Shown: one piece after another, positions 53,880-63,334 of the stretch
Layout of the letters: every line of letters begins with the position of its first letter
How positions within the stretch are numbered: the first letter of the stretch is position 1
Origin: VXYK01 sp965214565
Lineage (GTDB): Bacteria > Actinomycetota > Acidimicrobiia > Acidimicrobiales > Aldehydirespiratoraceae
Length of the DNA: 64,000 bases
Reading direction: 5' to 3'
Assembly: GCA_965214565.1 (NCBI GenBank)
Contig: OZ243951.1
Coordinates: 2,480,001-2,544,000, forward strand
Program-made: the position numbers and the translations under genes
Notes under the pieces: model-generated
Seen by the model: the letters and a program-made list of their open reading frames with translations, nothing else
Told to the model about the DNA's origin: nothing
Database searches by the model: none

Positions 53880-55007
53880 ATGTCGCCAGAACCGATGCGT
53901 CTGTACGACACGCATCGAGGCGCGAGCGTCGGATTCGCGCCCGGCCCGGTAGTGACAATGTACGTGTGTGGCATCACTCCCTATGACGCCACGCACCTCG
54001 GCCACGCCGCCACCTACGTCACGTACGACGTGCTGCAGCGCCGTCTTCGTGACCTCGGACACGAAACCCACTGTGTACGCAACATCACAGACGTCGACGA
54101 CGACATCCTTGCCGCTGCCCGACAACGCGGGGTCCACTACCTCGATCTGGCGTTTGGAGAGACGGCCCGCTTCGATGACGACATGGAAGCACTGAACGTG
54201 CTGCCTGCCTGGTCGGCACCGCGCGCCACAGGGGCGATTCCCGACATCAGGGGGGTGATCGAGACGATCCTCGAGCGTCGGATGGGCTATGTCGTCAACG
54301 GCAGCGTGTACTTCGACACCCGAGCATCAGCCGACTTCGGCTCGCTCGGTTCGCTGGGCCGCGAACGGATGCAGAAGCTCGGACTCCAGTGGCGCGAAGA
54401 TCCCAGCGACCCCCAAAAGCGCGACCCTCTGGACTTCTTGATGTGGCGACCGTCCGGTGCGGGAGAACCTGCCTGGGAGTCGCGCTGGGGCCCGGGCCGC
54501 CCCGGTTGGCACATCGAATGCACGGCGCTGGCGTTACGAGAACTAGGACCCACCATCGACCTTCACGGGGGAGGGATAGACCTGCTGTACCCGCATCACG
54601 AGTGTGTTAGGGCGCAGAGCGAAGCGGCCACCGGCGAACCGTTCGTGAAGCACTGGCTGCACCAGTCGATGGTGTATCTGAACGGTCGCAAGATGTCGAA
54701 GTCGACCCAGAACCTGGTCTTCGTCCATGAGCTCAGATCGCAATACGACCCGATGGCCATCCGGTTGGCTTTGAGCGCGCACCACTACCGTCGCCCCTGG
54801 AACTGGAGTGATCAGTTGATGTCCGATGCTGCTGAACGGCTCGACCGTTGGCGCGCAGCGGGTGACGGATCAGCGGCCGTCGACGAAGTCAGAGCTCATC
54901 TCGACGACGACTTGGACGTTCCCGCCGCGCTCACGGTGATCGACGAGGCTGTCGCAGCGGGACGGGGAGTGAGCACCGCAGCCGCACTGATCGGAGTCGC
55001 CCTATAA
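53880..55007 (+). CDS. mshC: Cysteine:GlcN-Ins ligase of mycothiol synthesis (MshC)
   Basis: A 375-aa class I tRNA-synthetase-like enzyme that joins Cys to glucosaminyl-inositol. The signature YVCGITPYDATHLGHAATY separates MshC from CysRS (which has PTVYDYAHIGHAR-like). The HIGH-like motif is HLGH and the second is KMSKS. Zn ligands: Cys in YVCGI, Cys in HIECTALAL and His in YPHHECV. No anticodon-binding domain is present. Mycothiol synthesis supports an actinobacterial host. Confidence 0.85.
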   Translation: MSPEPMRLYDTHRGASVGFAPGPVVTMYVCGITPYDATHLGHAATYVTYDVLQRRLRDLGHETHCVRNITDVDDDILAAARQRGVHYLDLAFGETARFDDDMEALNVLPAWSAPRATGAIPDIRGVIETILERRMGYVVNGSVYFDTRASADFGSLGSLGRERMQKLGLQWREDPSDPQKRDPLDFLMWRPSGAGEPAWESRWGPGRPGWHIECTALALRELGPTIDLHGGGIDLLYPHHECVRAQSEAATGEPFVKHWLHQSMVYLNGRKMSKSTQNLVFVHELRSQYDPMAIRLALSAHHYRRPWNWSDQLMSDAAERLDRWRAAGDGSAAVDEVRAHLDDDLDVPAALTVIDEAVAAGRGVSTAAALIGVAL

Positions 55008-55016
55008 TCGGAGTCC

Positions 55017-55781
55017 ATGGGCCGGGAGCAGGGACAACTACAGACGGCCGCGAAGGCCCTCCTCCGACCGGTATTTTCTGCCCTGTGGCGGATCAGTGTG
55101 GTTGGAGGCGACAATGTGCCCCCGCACGGCCCGGCCATCCTTGCGCCCAACCATGTGTCGGTGATTGACAGCTTCTTCCTGCCGGCCACCCTGGGTCGCC
55201 GAATCACCTTCGTTGGGAAGTCGGAGTATCTCGACGATTGGAAGACTCGCCGCTTGTTCCCGGCGCTGGGGATGATCCCGATCGACCGTGGCGGAGGGAA
55301 TGCCTCGGCGCGCGCGCTCGACACGGCAGCCCGGCTCCTCACCGACGGGGAGCTCTTTGGTATCTATCCCGAAGGGACCAGGGCTCGTGACGGATTCCTT
55401 CACAAAGGGCACACGGGCGCGGCTCGGCTGTCGATGCGGACCGGCGCCCCCATCATCCCGGTGGGGATTCTCGGCACGCGGGCAGTGCAACCCCCCGATA
55501 CCAGGGCACCAAAACCGTTTCGTCCGGTGGAGGTTCGTTTCGGTGAACCGATCTTCCCGGCCGAGACTGGATCAGCGGTCAATCAGCGGCTCCAGTTGCG
55601 TCACATGACCGACGAATTGATGTTTGAGATCAAGAACTTGACCGGGCAGGTGTACGTGAACGAGTACGCCACGAGGGGTGGAACAATGTCGCCCGAGCAG
55701 TCCCAGCCGGCGGTCGATCACCAGACGTTGCCACGCCGTTCCTCCACAGAAGTGCTGCAACCGACCGCGGTAGCGAGTTGA
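55017..55781 (+). CDS. plsC: 1-acyl-glycerol-3-phosphate acyltransferase (PlsC family)
   Basis: A 254-aa acyltransferase. The catalytic motif NHVSVIDSFF (H-x4-D), the glycerol-phosphate site YPEGTRARDGF and a PVGI block are in order. It attaches the second acyl chain in phospholipid synthesis. The C-terminal 45 residues are a polar tail not needed for the fold. Starts 9 bp after mshC. Confidence 0.88.
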   Translation: MGREQGQLQTAAKALLRPVFSALWRISVVGGDNVPPHGPAILAPNHVSVIDSFFLPATLGRRITFVGKSEYLDDWKTRRLFPALGMIPIDRGGGNASARALDTAARLLTDGELFGIYPEGTRARDGFLHKGHTGAARLSMRTGAPIIPVGILGTRAVQPPDTRAPKPFRPVEVRFGEPIFPAETGSAVNQRLQLRHMTDELMFEIKNLTGQVYVNEYATRGGTMSPEQSQPAVDHQTLPRRSSTEVLQPTAVAS

Positions 55782-55911
55782 GCACCGGACCGGTCAGCAC
55801 CGGCTGGGGATTGAAGCACCCGACTGTACGCGTTGCCATTGCCGGGCGTGGCTGGAGCCGCGCTGTTTATTCGCCGGGCATGCCCGAACGTGGCGGTATC
55901 GTTGGCTGCCT

Positions 55912-57927
55912 ATGTCTGATTCGCCCATGTCTGATCTGCCGATGCCTGATCTGATAGGCGTGGAACTGCCTGACGGAACTGAGCGTCGGCTCAGCGCCGG
56001 TTCAACGGCCGCTGACCTGGCTGCGTCGATCAGCCCCCGCCTTGCCTCCGAAGCGCTTATCGCGGTGGTAGACGGCGTCGAACAGGATCTCAACATGGCG
56101 CTGAGGCCCGGATCGACAGTCGAGATAGTCACACCGGATTCCGAGGCCGGCCTTCGCACGATCCGTCACTCAACCGCTCATGTTCTGGCCCAAGCGATCC
56201 TCGACCTCTTTCCGGGCACTCAACTGGCAATAGGTCCCCCTATTGAGAACGGTTTCTACTACGACGTCGAACTGCCTGATGCCCGGCCGCTCTCGGAGGG
56301 TGACCTTGAGCGGATAGAGGCGCGGATGACCGAAATCGTCGCTGCTGACCAGCCGTTCGTGCGTCACGAACTCCCCGTGTCAGAAGCCCGAGTGTTCTTT
56401 GCCGACGACCGTTACAAGACCGAGATCATCGACCGAGTCGTGTCGGGGTCGGCGACCGGGGAAGACGCCGGCGAGGTCGCGGACGCGTCGTCGATCAGCT
56501 ACTACGCCAACGGCGACGTCAACGCCGACGGCACCTTCCGCGACATGTGCACTGGTCCCCATGTGCCGAGCACCGGCCGGCTCGGCGCGTTCAAGCTCCA
56601 GTCGGTTGCCGGGGCGTACTGGCGGGGCGACGTGACCCGGCCGATGCTGCAGCGGGTCTACGGCACCGCATGGTCCTCGCGCAAAGAGTTGAAACGGCAC
56701 CTGCAGCTGCTCGCCGAAGCGGCCAAGCGCGACCATCGTCGCCTCGCCACCGAACTCGACCTGCTCTCTTGGCCAGAGGAGTTGGGCCCCGGCCTGGCTG
56801 TGTGGCACCCCAAGGGTGCGCTGGTCCGCAAGCTGATGGAGGACTACAGCCGTTTTCGGCACGAGCAGGGCGGCTACGACTTCGTGTTCACGCCGCATCT
56901 GGCGAAGTCGGTGCTGTGGGAGACCTCCGGCCACCTCGACTTCTACGCCGACTCGATGTACCCGCCGATGGACCTCGACGGCACGTCGTACTACCCGAAA
57001 CCGATGAACTGTCCGTTCCACGTGATGATCTACCGCTCCGGCCAGCGCAGCTACCGGGAGTTGCCGCTGAGGCTTTTCGAGTTGGGCGCGGTGTACCGCT
57101 ACGAGCTGTCGGGCGCGGTCCACGGCCTGATGCGTAGCCGGGGGTTCACGGTGGACGACAGCCACATCTTCTGCACTCGAGAAGACATCGCGGCCGAGCT
57201 TGTATCGCTGATCGACTTCGTGCTCAGCGTGCTCCGCGCCTTCGGGTTCGACGACTTCGTCGCCAAGCTCTCGACCCGCCCGCCGGACAAGTCGGTCGGT
57301 GAGGACGAATTGTGGGACGAGGCCACCGAGGGGCTGCGTCGATCGCTGGACGCCAGCGGCTTGGAGTACATCATCGATGAGGGCGGTGGGGCGTTCTACG
57401 GCCCCAAGATCGACGTCGACGTGGGAGACGCGATCGGTCGTTCGTGGCAGCTGTCGACCGTCCAACTCGACTTCAACCTGCCGGAACGATTCGACTTGGA
57501 ATACATCGCTTCCGACGGTTCACGAAAGCGCCCGGTAATGATCCATCGGGCTCTGTTCGGGTCGGTGGAACGGTTCTTCGGGGTCCTGCTCGAGCATTAT
57601 GCCGGTGCGTTTCCCACATGGCTGGCACCGGTTCAGGCCCTGGTTCTGCCGGTGGCAGCGGTTCACAATGACTACGCCGATGCCGTCGCCGCGCGCCTAG
57701 GCGACGTCGGCGTTCGAGTCGAGGTGACCGGAGCCGTTGAGCCGTTGGGCAAGCGCGTCCGCAACGGCAAGGTCCAGAAGGTCCCGTACATCCTCGTTGT
57801 GGGTGATGACGATGCGCTCAACGAGACGGTCGGTGTCAACCGACGAGGGCAGAACGCACCAGAACGGGACGTGCCCATAGCCGAATTCGTTGAGATGCTG
57901 ACCGCCGAAGCCGCCGCCCCGGCCTGA
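55912..57927 (+). CDS. thrS: Threonine--tRNA ligase
   Basis: A 671-aa class II synthetase. The N-terminal TGS and editing (SAD) domains (HSTAHVLAQAI; DMCTGPHVPSTG) precede the catalytic core: motif 2 YRYELSGAVHGLMRSRGFTV-like and motif 3 PVMIHRALFGSVERF; the C-terminal anticodon-binding domain begins near 575. The ATG at 55912 begins MSDSPMSDLPMPDL, a short repeat, so ATG at 55927 or 55942 are alternative starts. No T-box seen upstream. Confidence 0.92.
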   Translation: MSDSPMSDLPMPDLIGVELPDGTERRLSAGSTAADLAASISPRLASEALIAVVDGVEQDLNMALRPGSTVEIVTPDSEAGLRTIRHSTAHVLAQAILDLFPGTQLAIGPPIENGFYYDVELPDARPLSEGDLERIEARMTEIVAADQPFVRHELPVSEARVFFADDRYKTEIIDRVVSGSATGEDAGEVADASSISYYANGDVNADGTFRDMCTGPHVPSTGRLGAFKLQSVAGAYWRGDVTRPMLQRVYGTAWSSRKELKRHLQLLAEAAKRDHRRLATELDLLSWPEELGPGLAVWHPKGALVRKLMEDYSRFRHEQGGYDFVFTPHLAKSVLWETSGHLDFYADSMYPPMDLDGTSYYPKPMNCPFHVMIYRSGQRSYRELPLRLFELGAVYRYELSGAVHGLMRSRGFTVDDSHIFCTREDIAAELVSLIDFVLSVLRAFGFDDFVAKLSTRPPDKSVGEDELWDEATEGLRRSLDASGLEYIIDEGGGAFYGPKIDVDVGDAIGRSWQLSTVQLDFNLPERFDLEYIASDGSRKRPVMIHRALFGSVERFFGVLLEHYAGAFPTWLAPVQALVLPVAAVHNDYADAVAARLGDVGVRVEVTGAVEPLGKRVRNGKVQKVPYILVVGDDDALNETVGVNRRGQNAPERDVPIAEFVEMLTAEAAAPA

Positions 57928-57964
57928 TCTGTCGTTCAAGCTCGCGGCCTCTAGGCTCATAGGC

Positions 57965-58513
57965 GTGAACGACGACTCCGCTGAAGCGCCCCAAGACCGA
58001 ACGCAGCGTGATGCCGACTTCCGTGACTCGCTTCCTGTGGACCTCGACCCCAGCGCGGTCGTCGAGCCGTACCTCTTCCCTAACAACAGCAGGCGACGCA
58101 TTCCGGCGGTGCTGTACATGCTGATCGGCGCGGTCTGCATCCTCGCGCGCTTCACGGTCGGCGAGGATACGCCGGTCGTGAACGACTCTTTCATCAACAA
58201 CGGTGTGCTCGTCGCAGGGATCGTCCTGATCACGGTCGGGCTCTATCACGCCCAGGGGGGCTGGGACCTCTCCTTTGACGAGGAGCAAGCACTGCAGGCA
58301 GCAGCACGCGACGTGGGTTTCCCTGTCGGGCACGCCTCAGCACAACTCGGTTGGCGGGGTCTGCGCAGCCGGCCCACCTGGCGGGTGCTCCTCTACAGCA
58401 ACGAAGCACCGCCGACGCATCGCGGGCTGGTCTTGGTGGACGGCATCGACGGGGGGATAATCGACCGTTTCGTGGAGAGCAACCCCGAAGACTGGACCAG
58501 CCCGCGGAACTGA
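57965..58513 (+). CDS. Small membrane protein of unknown function
   Basis: A 182-aa protein: a hydrophilic N-terminus, two membrane segments (about 48-65 and 80-97), then a soluble C-terminal part with GWDLSFDEEQALQAAARDVGFPVGHASAQLGWRGL and a conserved-looking LLYSNEAPPTHRGLVLVDGIDG. It takes the place between thrS and pgsA where mycobacteria have a HIT-family gene, but shows no HIT motif. GTG start. Its end runs into a 14-bp repeat. Confidence 0.6.
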   Translation: MNDDSAEAPQDRTQRDADFRDSLPVDLDPSAVVEPYLFPNNSRRRIPAVLYMLIGAVCILARFTVGEDTPVVNDSFINNGVLVAGIVLITVGLYHAQGGWDLSFDEEQALQAAARDVGFPVGHASAQLGWRGLRSRPTWRVLLYSNEAPPTHRGLVLVDGIDGGIIDRFVESNPEDWTSPRN

Positions 58514-58571
58514 TTGCGCGGAACCGATCGCGCGGAAGCGATCGCGCGGAACCGATCGCGCGGAACCGATC
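58502..58571. repeat. Five 14-bp tandem repeats at the 3' end of the membrane protein gene
   Basis: Units start at 58502 (degenerate), 58516, 58530, 58544 and 58558 with consensus GCGCGGAACCGATC; each junction makes CGATCGCG-like palindromes. The first unit covers the stop codon of the preceding gene; the rest lie in the gap before pgsA. It may be a transcription or recombination element, or slippage product. Confidence 0.7.
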
Positions 58572-58674
58572 GCGACGGTGCACGCAAGCAGGCTGCAGCT
58601 CCAGGATCATTCTCAGTCCTCGGATCGGTCCCAGCGTGCTGCTATTGTGAGATGATTCCCGCGAGGAGCATTCC

Positions 58675-59370
58675 ATGTTCGACGGAAACTGGCGCTCGGC
58701 CGTTGACCGCAGTCTTACCCCGATTGGCCACAGTCTGCGTCGTACCGGCATCACCCCTGATGCGATAACAATTGTCGGGATCGTCATGGCGACGGTCGCG
58801 GCAGTGACGATCGGTGCCGGCTACCTCCGAATCGGTTTGCTCTTCCTGTTGATCACAGGGATCTCCGACGCCCTCGACGGAGCGGTGGCTCGCGCTGCAG
58901 ACTCCGGATCTGGAAGAGGAGCCTATTTTGATTCCGTCTCCGACCGGTTGACCGATGCCCTGCTGTTCGGGGGTGTTGCCTGGCACCTGGCCAGCACCGA
59001 ACCGGGTCGAATCATGATGTTGCCGGTGGCCATCATGGCTGCGGCGATGTTTGTCTCCTACCAGCGGGCCAAGGCCGAGTCGCTCGGTTATGAAGCCAAG
59101 GGCGGGATCATGGAGCGTGCCGAGCGCGTCATCATGCTCGCTCTGGCGTTGCTGTTCCCCGAGATCCTCATACCGGTTCTGTGGATCATGCTTGCCCTCA
59201 CCGCGGTGACTGCGTTGCAGCGTTTCGTCAAGGTCTGGCGTCAGGCGTCGATAGATCGACCGCTTCCGGCTCGCCGACCTCGTCGCCGGCCCCGTCAACG
59301 CTCAGGTGGACGTAGTGAGTCGGCCTGGGCTCAGCGGATGCGGGAACGTCGGGCGCTGCGCGAAGGCTGA
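58675..59370 (+). CDS. pgsA: CDP-alcohol phosphatidyltransferase (likely phosphatidylinositol-phosphate synthase)
   Basis: A 231-aa membrane enzyme. The catalytic motif D-x2-DG-x2-AR-x8-G-x3-D-x3-D spans SDALDGAVARAADSGSG then GAYFDSVSDR. Six helices are expected. In mycobacteria the gene at this place makes phosphatidylinositol phosphate, the base of PIMs; neighbours here (acyltransferase, PimA-like) support that. GAGGAG upstream of the ATG. The basic C-terminus (RPRRRPRQRSGGR) faces the cytosol. Confidence 0.85.
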   Translation: MFDGNWRSAVDRSLTPIGHSLRRTGITPDAITIVGIVMATVAAVTIGAGYLRIGLLFLLITGISDALDGAVARAADSGSGRGAYFDSVSDRLTDALLFGGVAWHLASTEPGRIMMLPVAIMAAAMFVSYQRAKAESLGYEAKGGIMERAERVIMLALALLFPEILIPVLWIMLALTAVTALQRFVKVWRQASIDRPLPARRPRRRPRQRSGGRSESAWAQRMRERRALREG

Positions 59371-59372
59371 CT

Positions 59373-60281
59373 GTGGTATCGGTCTCCGCCTATCGGGCGG
59401 GGTCTCTGTTGGCCCGTCACGTACCAGTTGTCGCCCAGAACGCGGCGGCGCGTGCGGTGGGTGCCTCCGCGGCCAATACCGGCCGGAAACGCCTGGTCGT
59501 GGCCCGCAATCTCCAGCGGGTGCTGGGACGGAGCATGTCCGCTTCAGAGAGACGTCGTCGCGTCGCCAAGACCTTCGAGTGGTATACGCGCTACTACGCC
59601 GAGAGCTTCCGTCTGCCGAGTGTGCCGGTTGCCGAGATCGATCAGGGTTTCGGATACCAGGGGTTCGGTGAGATTGCCGCGGCGGTGGAGCGCGGCCAGG
59701 GACCGATTCTGGCTCTTCCCCATCTCGGGACCTGGGAATGGGCCGCATGGTGGCTCGCTCTGGTACCGAAGTTCAAGGTCACCGCGGTTGTTGAACCGCT
59801 GGAGCCTCCCGAAGTATTCGAGTGGTTCGTGGGTTTCCGTGAGGGGTTGGGCATGAACATCGTGCCTTTGGGAGCTGACGCCGCGAGGACCAGCATCAAG
59901 GCGCTGGACCAGGGTCAAGTGCTGTGCCTGTTGGCGGACCGGGACATCCAGGGCAACGGCGTTCCCGTCGAGTTCTTCGGTGAGAGAACCACGCTTCCAG
60001 CGGGACCCGCGACCCTGGCCCTGAGGACCGGCTCACCGTTGATACCCTCGGCGGTCTACTGGCGCGACAACACCCGCCACGCCATCTCCACCCCGCCGCT
60101 CGACATAGAGCGACGCGGCAGGTTTCGCCAGGATGTCGCCCGTGTCACCCAGGATCTGGCGCGAGACTTCGAGTATCTGATCTCGCAGGCACCTGAGCAA
60201 TGGCACATGCTGTCGCCGAACTGGCCCAGCGACTATGAAGCGTTGGGCCTGCCGCTCCCCGAGCACCTGCAGGACCTCTGA
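59373..60281 (+). CDS. Lipid A/PIM-type acyltransferase (PatA-like)
   Basis: A 302-aa protein of the HtrB/LpxL-like acyltransferase family, with the H-x4-E type site LPHLGTWEWAAWW and later LLADRDIQGNGVPVEFFG. In mycobacteria PatA acylates PimA/PimB products. Two bp separate it from the previous stop, and its own stop overlaps pimA (TGATG). GTG start. Confidence 0.82.
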   Translation: MVSVSAYRAGSLLARHVPVVAQNAAARAVGASAANTGRKRLVVARNLQRVLGRSMSASERRRRVAKTFEWYTRYYAESFRLPSVPVAEIDQGFGYQGFGEIAAAVERGQGPILALPHLGTWEWAAWWLALVPKFKVTAVVEPLEPPEVFEWFVGFREGLGMNIVPLGADAARTSIKALDQGQVLCLLADRDIQGNGVPVEFFGERTTLPAGPATLALRTGSPLIPSAVYWRDNTRHAISTPPLDIERRGRFRQDVARVTQDLARDFEYLISQAPEQWHMLSPNWPSDYEALGLPLPEHLQDL

Positions 60282-61351
60282 TGCGCATTGGATTGATCTG
60301 CCCCTACAGCCTGACGATGCCCGGCGGGGTCCAGTCTCAAGTGCTGGCGTTGGCGAGGGCACTGCGGCGACGCGCCCACGCGGTACGGGTGCTCGCACCG
60401 TGTGACGGACCACCTCCCGATGCTGGTGTGACGCCCCTCGGTCTGAGCTTGCCGGCGTCAGCCAACGGATCGGTTGCTCCGGTGGCACCGGACCCGTCGG
60501 CACAGCTCCGTGTCATTCGCGCGATGCGAGACGAAGCATTCGACGTGATCCACCTGCACGAACCGCTCGCCCCTGGGCCGACGATGACTGCGTTGCTGAC
60601 CCACCCGGCGCCGTTGATCGGGACCTTCCATGCCGCGGGTCGATCGTTGTCGTACGAGTTGATGCCCAAGGCGGTTCGCTATCTGGCTCGTCGTCTCGAT
60701 GATCGTGTGGTGGTCTCTGAAGATGCCCGCAACCTCGCGATGAAACATCTCGGCGGCGAGTACGACGTGCTCTTCAACGGGGTGGAGGTCAGCCGTTATC
60801 GCAGCAGCCCGACGTACGCCGCTGGTTCTCCCACCGTTCTGTTCATCGGTCGCCACGAGCAGAGAAAGGGACTGCAGGTCCTGCTTGAGGCGGTGAAGTT
60901 GCTCCCGGCGGATATTCGCGTCTGGATCGCGGGCAGCGGCCCTGAGACGCAGAGGCTCAAGACGGCCTACGGCGGCGATTCAAGGCTCGAGTGGCTGGGA
61001 TCGATCGACGAGACCGAGAAGATAGCGCGACTGCGCGGCGCCGACGTCTTCTGTGCCCCCTCCCTGTTCGGGGAGTCCTTCGGGATTGTTCTGTTGGAGG
61101 GGATGGCCGCGGGCACACCGGTGGTGGCGTCCGATATCGGCGGTTATGCCAATGCGTCGAGACACGGCCGCGACGCCCTGTTGTTCCCCGCTGGTGATCA
61201 CAAGGCGTTGGCCGCCGCGATCAGCGAGTTGCTGCAAGACGGCCAAAGAGCCGCAGAGCTTGTCGTGTCGGGAAACGAGAGAGCCGATGAGTTCTCCATG
61301 GATCGCCTGGCCGACCTCTACTTGCAGCGTTACCGAGCACTACTACATTGA
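60281..61351 (+). CDS. pimA: PimA-like phosphatidylinositol mannosyltransferase (GT4)
   Basis: A 356-aa GT-B glycosyltransferase. GGVQSQVLALARAL near the N-terminus binds the acceptor, and the GT4 donor motif is APSLFGESFGIVLLEGMAAGTPVVAS with the E-x7-E pair. FIGRHEQRKGLQVLLEAV is typical. It adds the first mannose to phosphatidylinositol at the inner membrane. The gene order supports PimA. ATG overlaps the previous stop. Confidence 0.87.
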   Translation: MRIGLICPYSLTMPGGVQSQVLALARALRRRAHAVRVLAPCDGPPPDAGVTPLGLSLPASANGSVAPVAPDPSAQLRVIRAMRDEAFDVIHLHEPLAPGPTMTALLTHPAPLIGTFHAAGRSLSYELMPKAVRYLARRLDDRVVVSEDARNLAMKHLGGEYDVLFNGVEVSRYRSSPTYAAGSPTVLFIGRHEQRKGLQVLLEAVKLLPADIRVWIAGSGPETQRLKTAYGGDSRLEWLGSIDETEKIARLRGADVFCAPSLFGESFGIVLLEGMAAGTPVVASDIGGYANASRHGRDALLFPAGDHKALAAAISELLQDGQRAAELVVSGNERADEFSMDRLADLYLQRYRALLH

Positions 61352-61364
61352 CGGGGCGCTGAGA

Positions 61365-62177
61365 GTGGCCAAGCGCCGATATTCTGAGCCGACGAATCGA
61401 CTCGCGGCCTCGTTACCGCGGACCACAGATCTTGCGGAGAGCACCTTTATGCCCACAGCGGCACCCCGATCGGTTTTATTGATCCCGGCAATGGTGGTCG
61501 GACTGGTTGTGGCAGTGGTTGTAACACTGCTGTCGCCTTACGGCCCGGATCTCGTCGTCGGCGTGATTGTCGGGCTGGTGGTCGCTTTCTTGTTGACCAT
61601 CGCACTCGACAGGCGCGCCCCCGCCGCGATGCTGCGGACCCTCGGGGCCGTTCCGGTTGTCCCAGGACACCAACCGCGTCTAGAGAGCCTGGTTGCCAGC
61701 TTGTGTGCAAGTCACGGGATCGCCGAGCCGCAACTGCATGTGGTCGATTCTCAAGCCCCAGACTCGGCTGTGGTCGGACGGGCAAAGCAAACGCATCTGG
61801 TGATGACGACGGGGGCGTTGCAGAAGCTGGACCGATTGCAGCTGGAGGTCGTGGTGGCGCGACAGTTGGCGCAGCTCCGTTCCGGTGTTCACGCAGCGAC
61901 GACCCTGGCATATGTGGGGCCCCTGCTCGGTCCGCTGGCAGAGCTGATTCGTCGGGTACAGCTCGATGGTCAGCGACTGGCTCTCGCCGATGTGCAGGGC
62001 GTGCTGATGACTCGATATCCCCCTGCGCTGGTCGGCGCGTTCGACCAGGCCGCTGCGGGCGGCGGCGTCAGCTGCACACGTGCCAACCGGCATCTGTGGA
62101 TGATCGGACCACTCGACGGCACGCCGGGGGCACAACCTCGACTACGGGATCGTATTGATGCTCTGAGAGAGCTTTAA
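61365..62177 (+). CDS. M48-like membrane protein with lost zinc site
   Basis: A 270-aa protein. Two hydrophobic segments (about 35-75) precede a domain that follows the M48/HtpX peptidase pattern: VVDSQAPDSAVVGRAKQTHLVMTTGALQKLDRLQLEVVVARQLAQLRSG, then ADVQGVLMTRYPPAL. Where active members have HExxH there is ARQLA, so it cannot bind zinc there. Starts at GTG 61365, 13 bp after pimA, and its stop overlaps the next gene (TAATG). Probably a structural or regulatory role. Confidence 0.6.
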   Translation: MAKRRYSEPTNRLAASLPRTTDLAESTFMPTAAPRSVLLIPAMVVGLVVAVVVTLLSPYGPDLVVGVIVGLVVAFLLTIALDRRAPAAMLRTLGAVPVVPGHQPRLESLVASLCASHGIAEPQLHVVDSQAPDSAVVGRAKQTHLVMTTGALQKLDRLQLEVVVARQLAQLRSGVHAATTLAYVGPLLGPLAELIRRVQLDGQRLALADVQGVLMTRYPPALVGAFDQAAAGGGVSCTRANRHLWMIGPLDGTPGAQPRLRDRIDALREL

Positions 62178-63334
62178 TGCGAGCCCGAGGCGGGTTGTTG
62201 GCGACGTTGGCGTTGTCGGCTCTGTTCGCGGCGGCGTGTCTTGACGGCCCCAACAGGATCGAAGTCACCGAACCCGAACCGGAAACGGTAGAACAGACAG
62301 TTGCTTCCACGGTCACAAGCACCACGTTTGCAGGGTCCCAGCCGACTACAACGACTGTTTCCCAAGGCCCCCTCGCCCCCTTCACCGGACTCCCTGCGAC
62401 CAGTGCCGCGGCTGCTCGTCAGCCTGCTTTCGTTGTCAAGATCGGCAACAACAACGACCAGTCCCGTCCCCAGACGGGACTGGCAGAAGCCGACATCGTC
62501 TACGAGGCATTGATCGAGGGGCTCAAGACTCGTTTCGCGGCAGTGTTCCAGTCGCAGGTGCCCTCTGAAGCAGGGCCGGTCCGTTCCGCCAGAACCACAG
62601 ACGTCGACCTGTTGGCCGGGCTCGGGACTCCGGCACTGGTGTTCTCCGGCGCCAACACACCGACCCTGCTTGAGCTGCTGGATGCTGCGAATAGCGGTGT
62701 CTTTGTGGACGCAGGCGCGTTGCGTCGTCTGGATCCGTACTTTCGTCTGGGTTCCCGCAGCGCTCCCTACAACCTCTGGGTCGATATGGAAATGATCGAC
62801 TTCCTCGGGTCGGGCGTGCCCGACCCGATTCTGACTTACGGAGAACTCTCCGAGGGCATGGGTTCTGAGATCGGGGGTGTGGAGATCACCTACGAGGCCA
62901 GTTTCGGGCGGCAGGTCAGCCACCTGTGGGACCCGTCGACTGCGCGATGGGTGCGGGTGCAGGACGGAACCCTCCATACGGCGTTGCAGGGTGACGCTGA
63001 AGTGGAGATCGCCCCCGCTAATGTGGTGGTCGCCCACGTCGTCTATGAGGTCTCACCGGCCGACCCCGCATCTCCGGAGGCTGAGACCTTCAACACCGGT
63101 CCAGTGCAGGTCTTCACCCAAGGCCGGGTTGTGGAGGGCACGTGGAGCAGGTCGCTTCAGGTGCCGGCGTGGGATCTGAGGAGCGCTGAGGGAGAGGTCA
63201 TCGCTCTGCAACCCGGCGCCACCTGGTTCATCCTCGCTTCAGCCGACGGATCGAAGTTCCCCCAGGCCCGAATCACCACGTTTGATCGCGCCGAAGCTGC
63301 AACACGTCTCGAATCCGCCCGCGCCCCCAACTAG
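62177..63334 (+). CDS. DUF3048 (YerB-like) lipoprotein
   Basis: A 385-aa secreted lipoprotein. The signal peptide ends in the lipobox LFAAAC (Cys at about residue 22), followed by a Thr/Pro/Glu-rich linker, then the DUF3048 domain: FVVKIGNNNDQSRPQTGLAEADIVYEALIEG and RFAAVFQSQVPSEAGPVRSAR are the family motifs. Function unknown; it lies outside the membrane. Coupled to the M48-like gene by TAATG. Confidence 0.85.
   Translation: MRARGGLLATLALSALFAAACLDGPNRIEVTEPEPETVEQTVASTVTSTTFAGSQPTTTTVSQGPLAPFTGLPATSAAAARQPAFVVKIGNNNDQSRPQTGLAEADIVYEALIEGLKTRFAAVFQSQVPSEAGPVRSARTTDVDLLAGLGTPALVFSGANTPTLLELLDAANSGVFVDAGALRRLDPYFRLGSRSAPYNLWVDMEMIDFLGSGVPDPILTYGELSEGMGSEIGGVEITYEASFGRQVSHLWDPSTARWVRVQDGTLHTALQGDAEVEIAPANVVVAHVVYEVSPADPASPEAETFNTGPVQVFTQGRVVEGTWSRSLQVPAWDLRSAEGEVIALQPGATWFILASADGSKFPQARITTFDRAEAATRLESARAPN

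Noticed and set aside
55875..55886. Perfect 12-bp palindrome CGGGCATGCCCG upstream of thrS
   Set aside because: Short GC-rich palindromes are expected by chance here; no T-box specifier or antiterminator sequence is nearby.
56380..57465. Open frame of 361 codons on the minus strand
   Set aside because: Antisense to thrS; a by-product of high-GC codon use.
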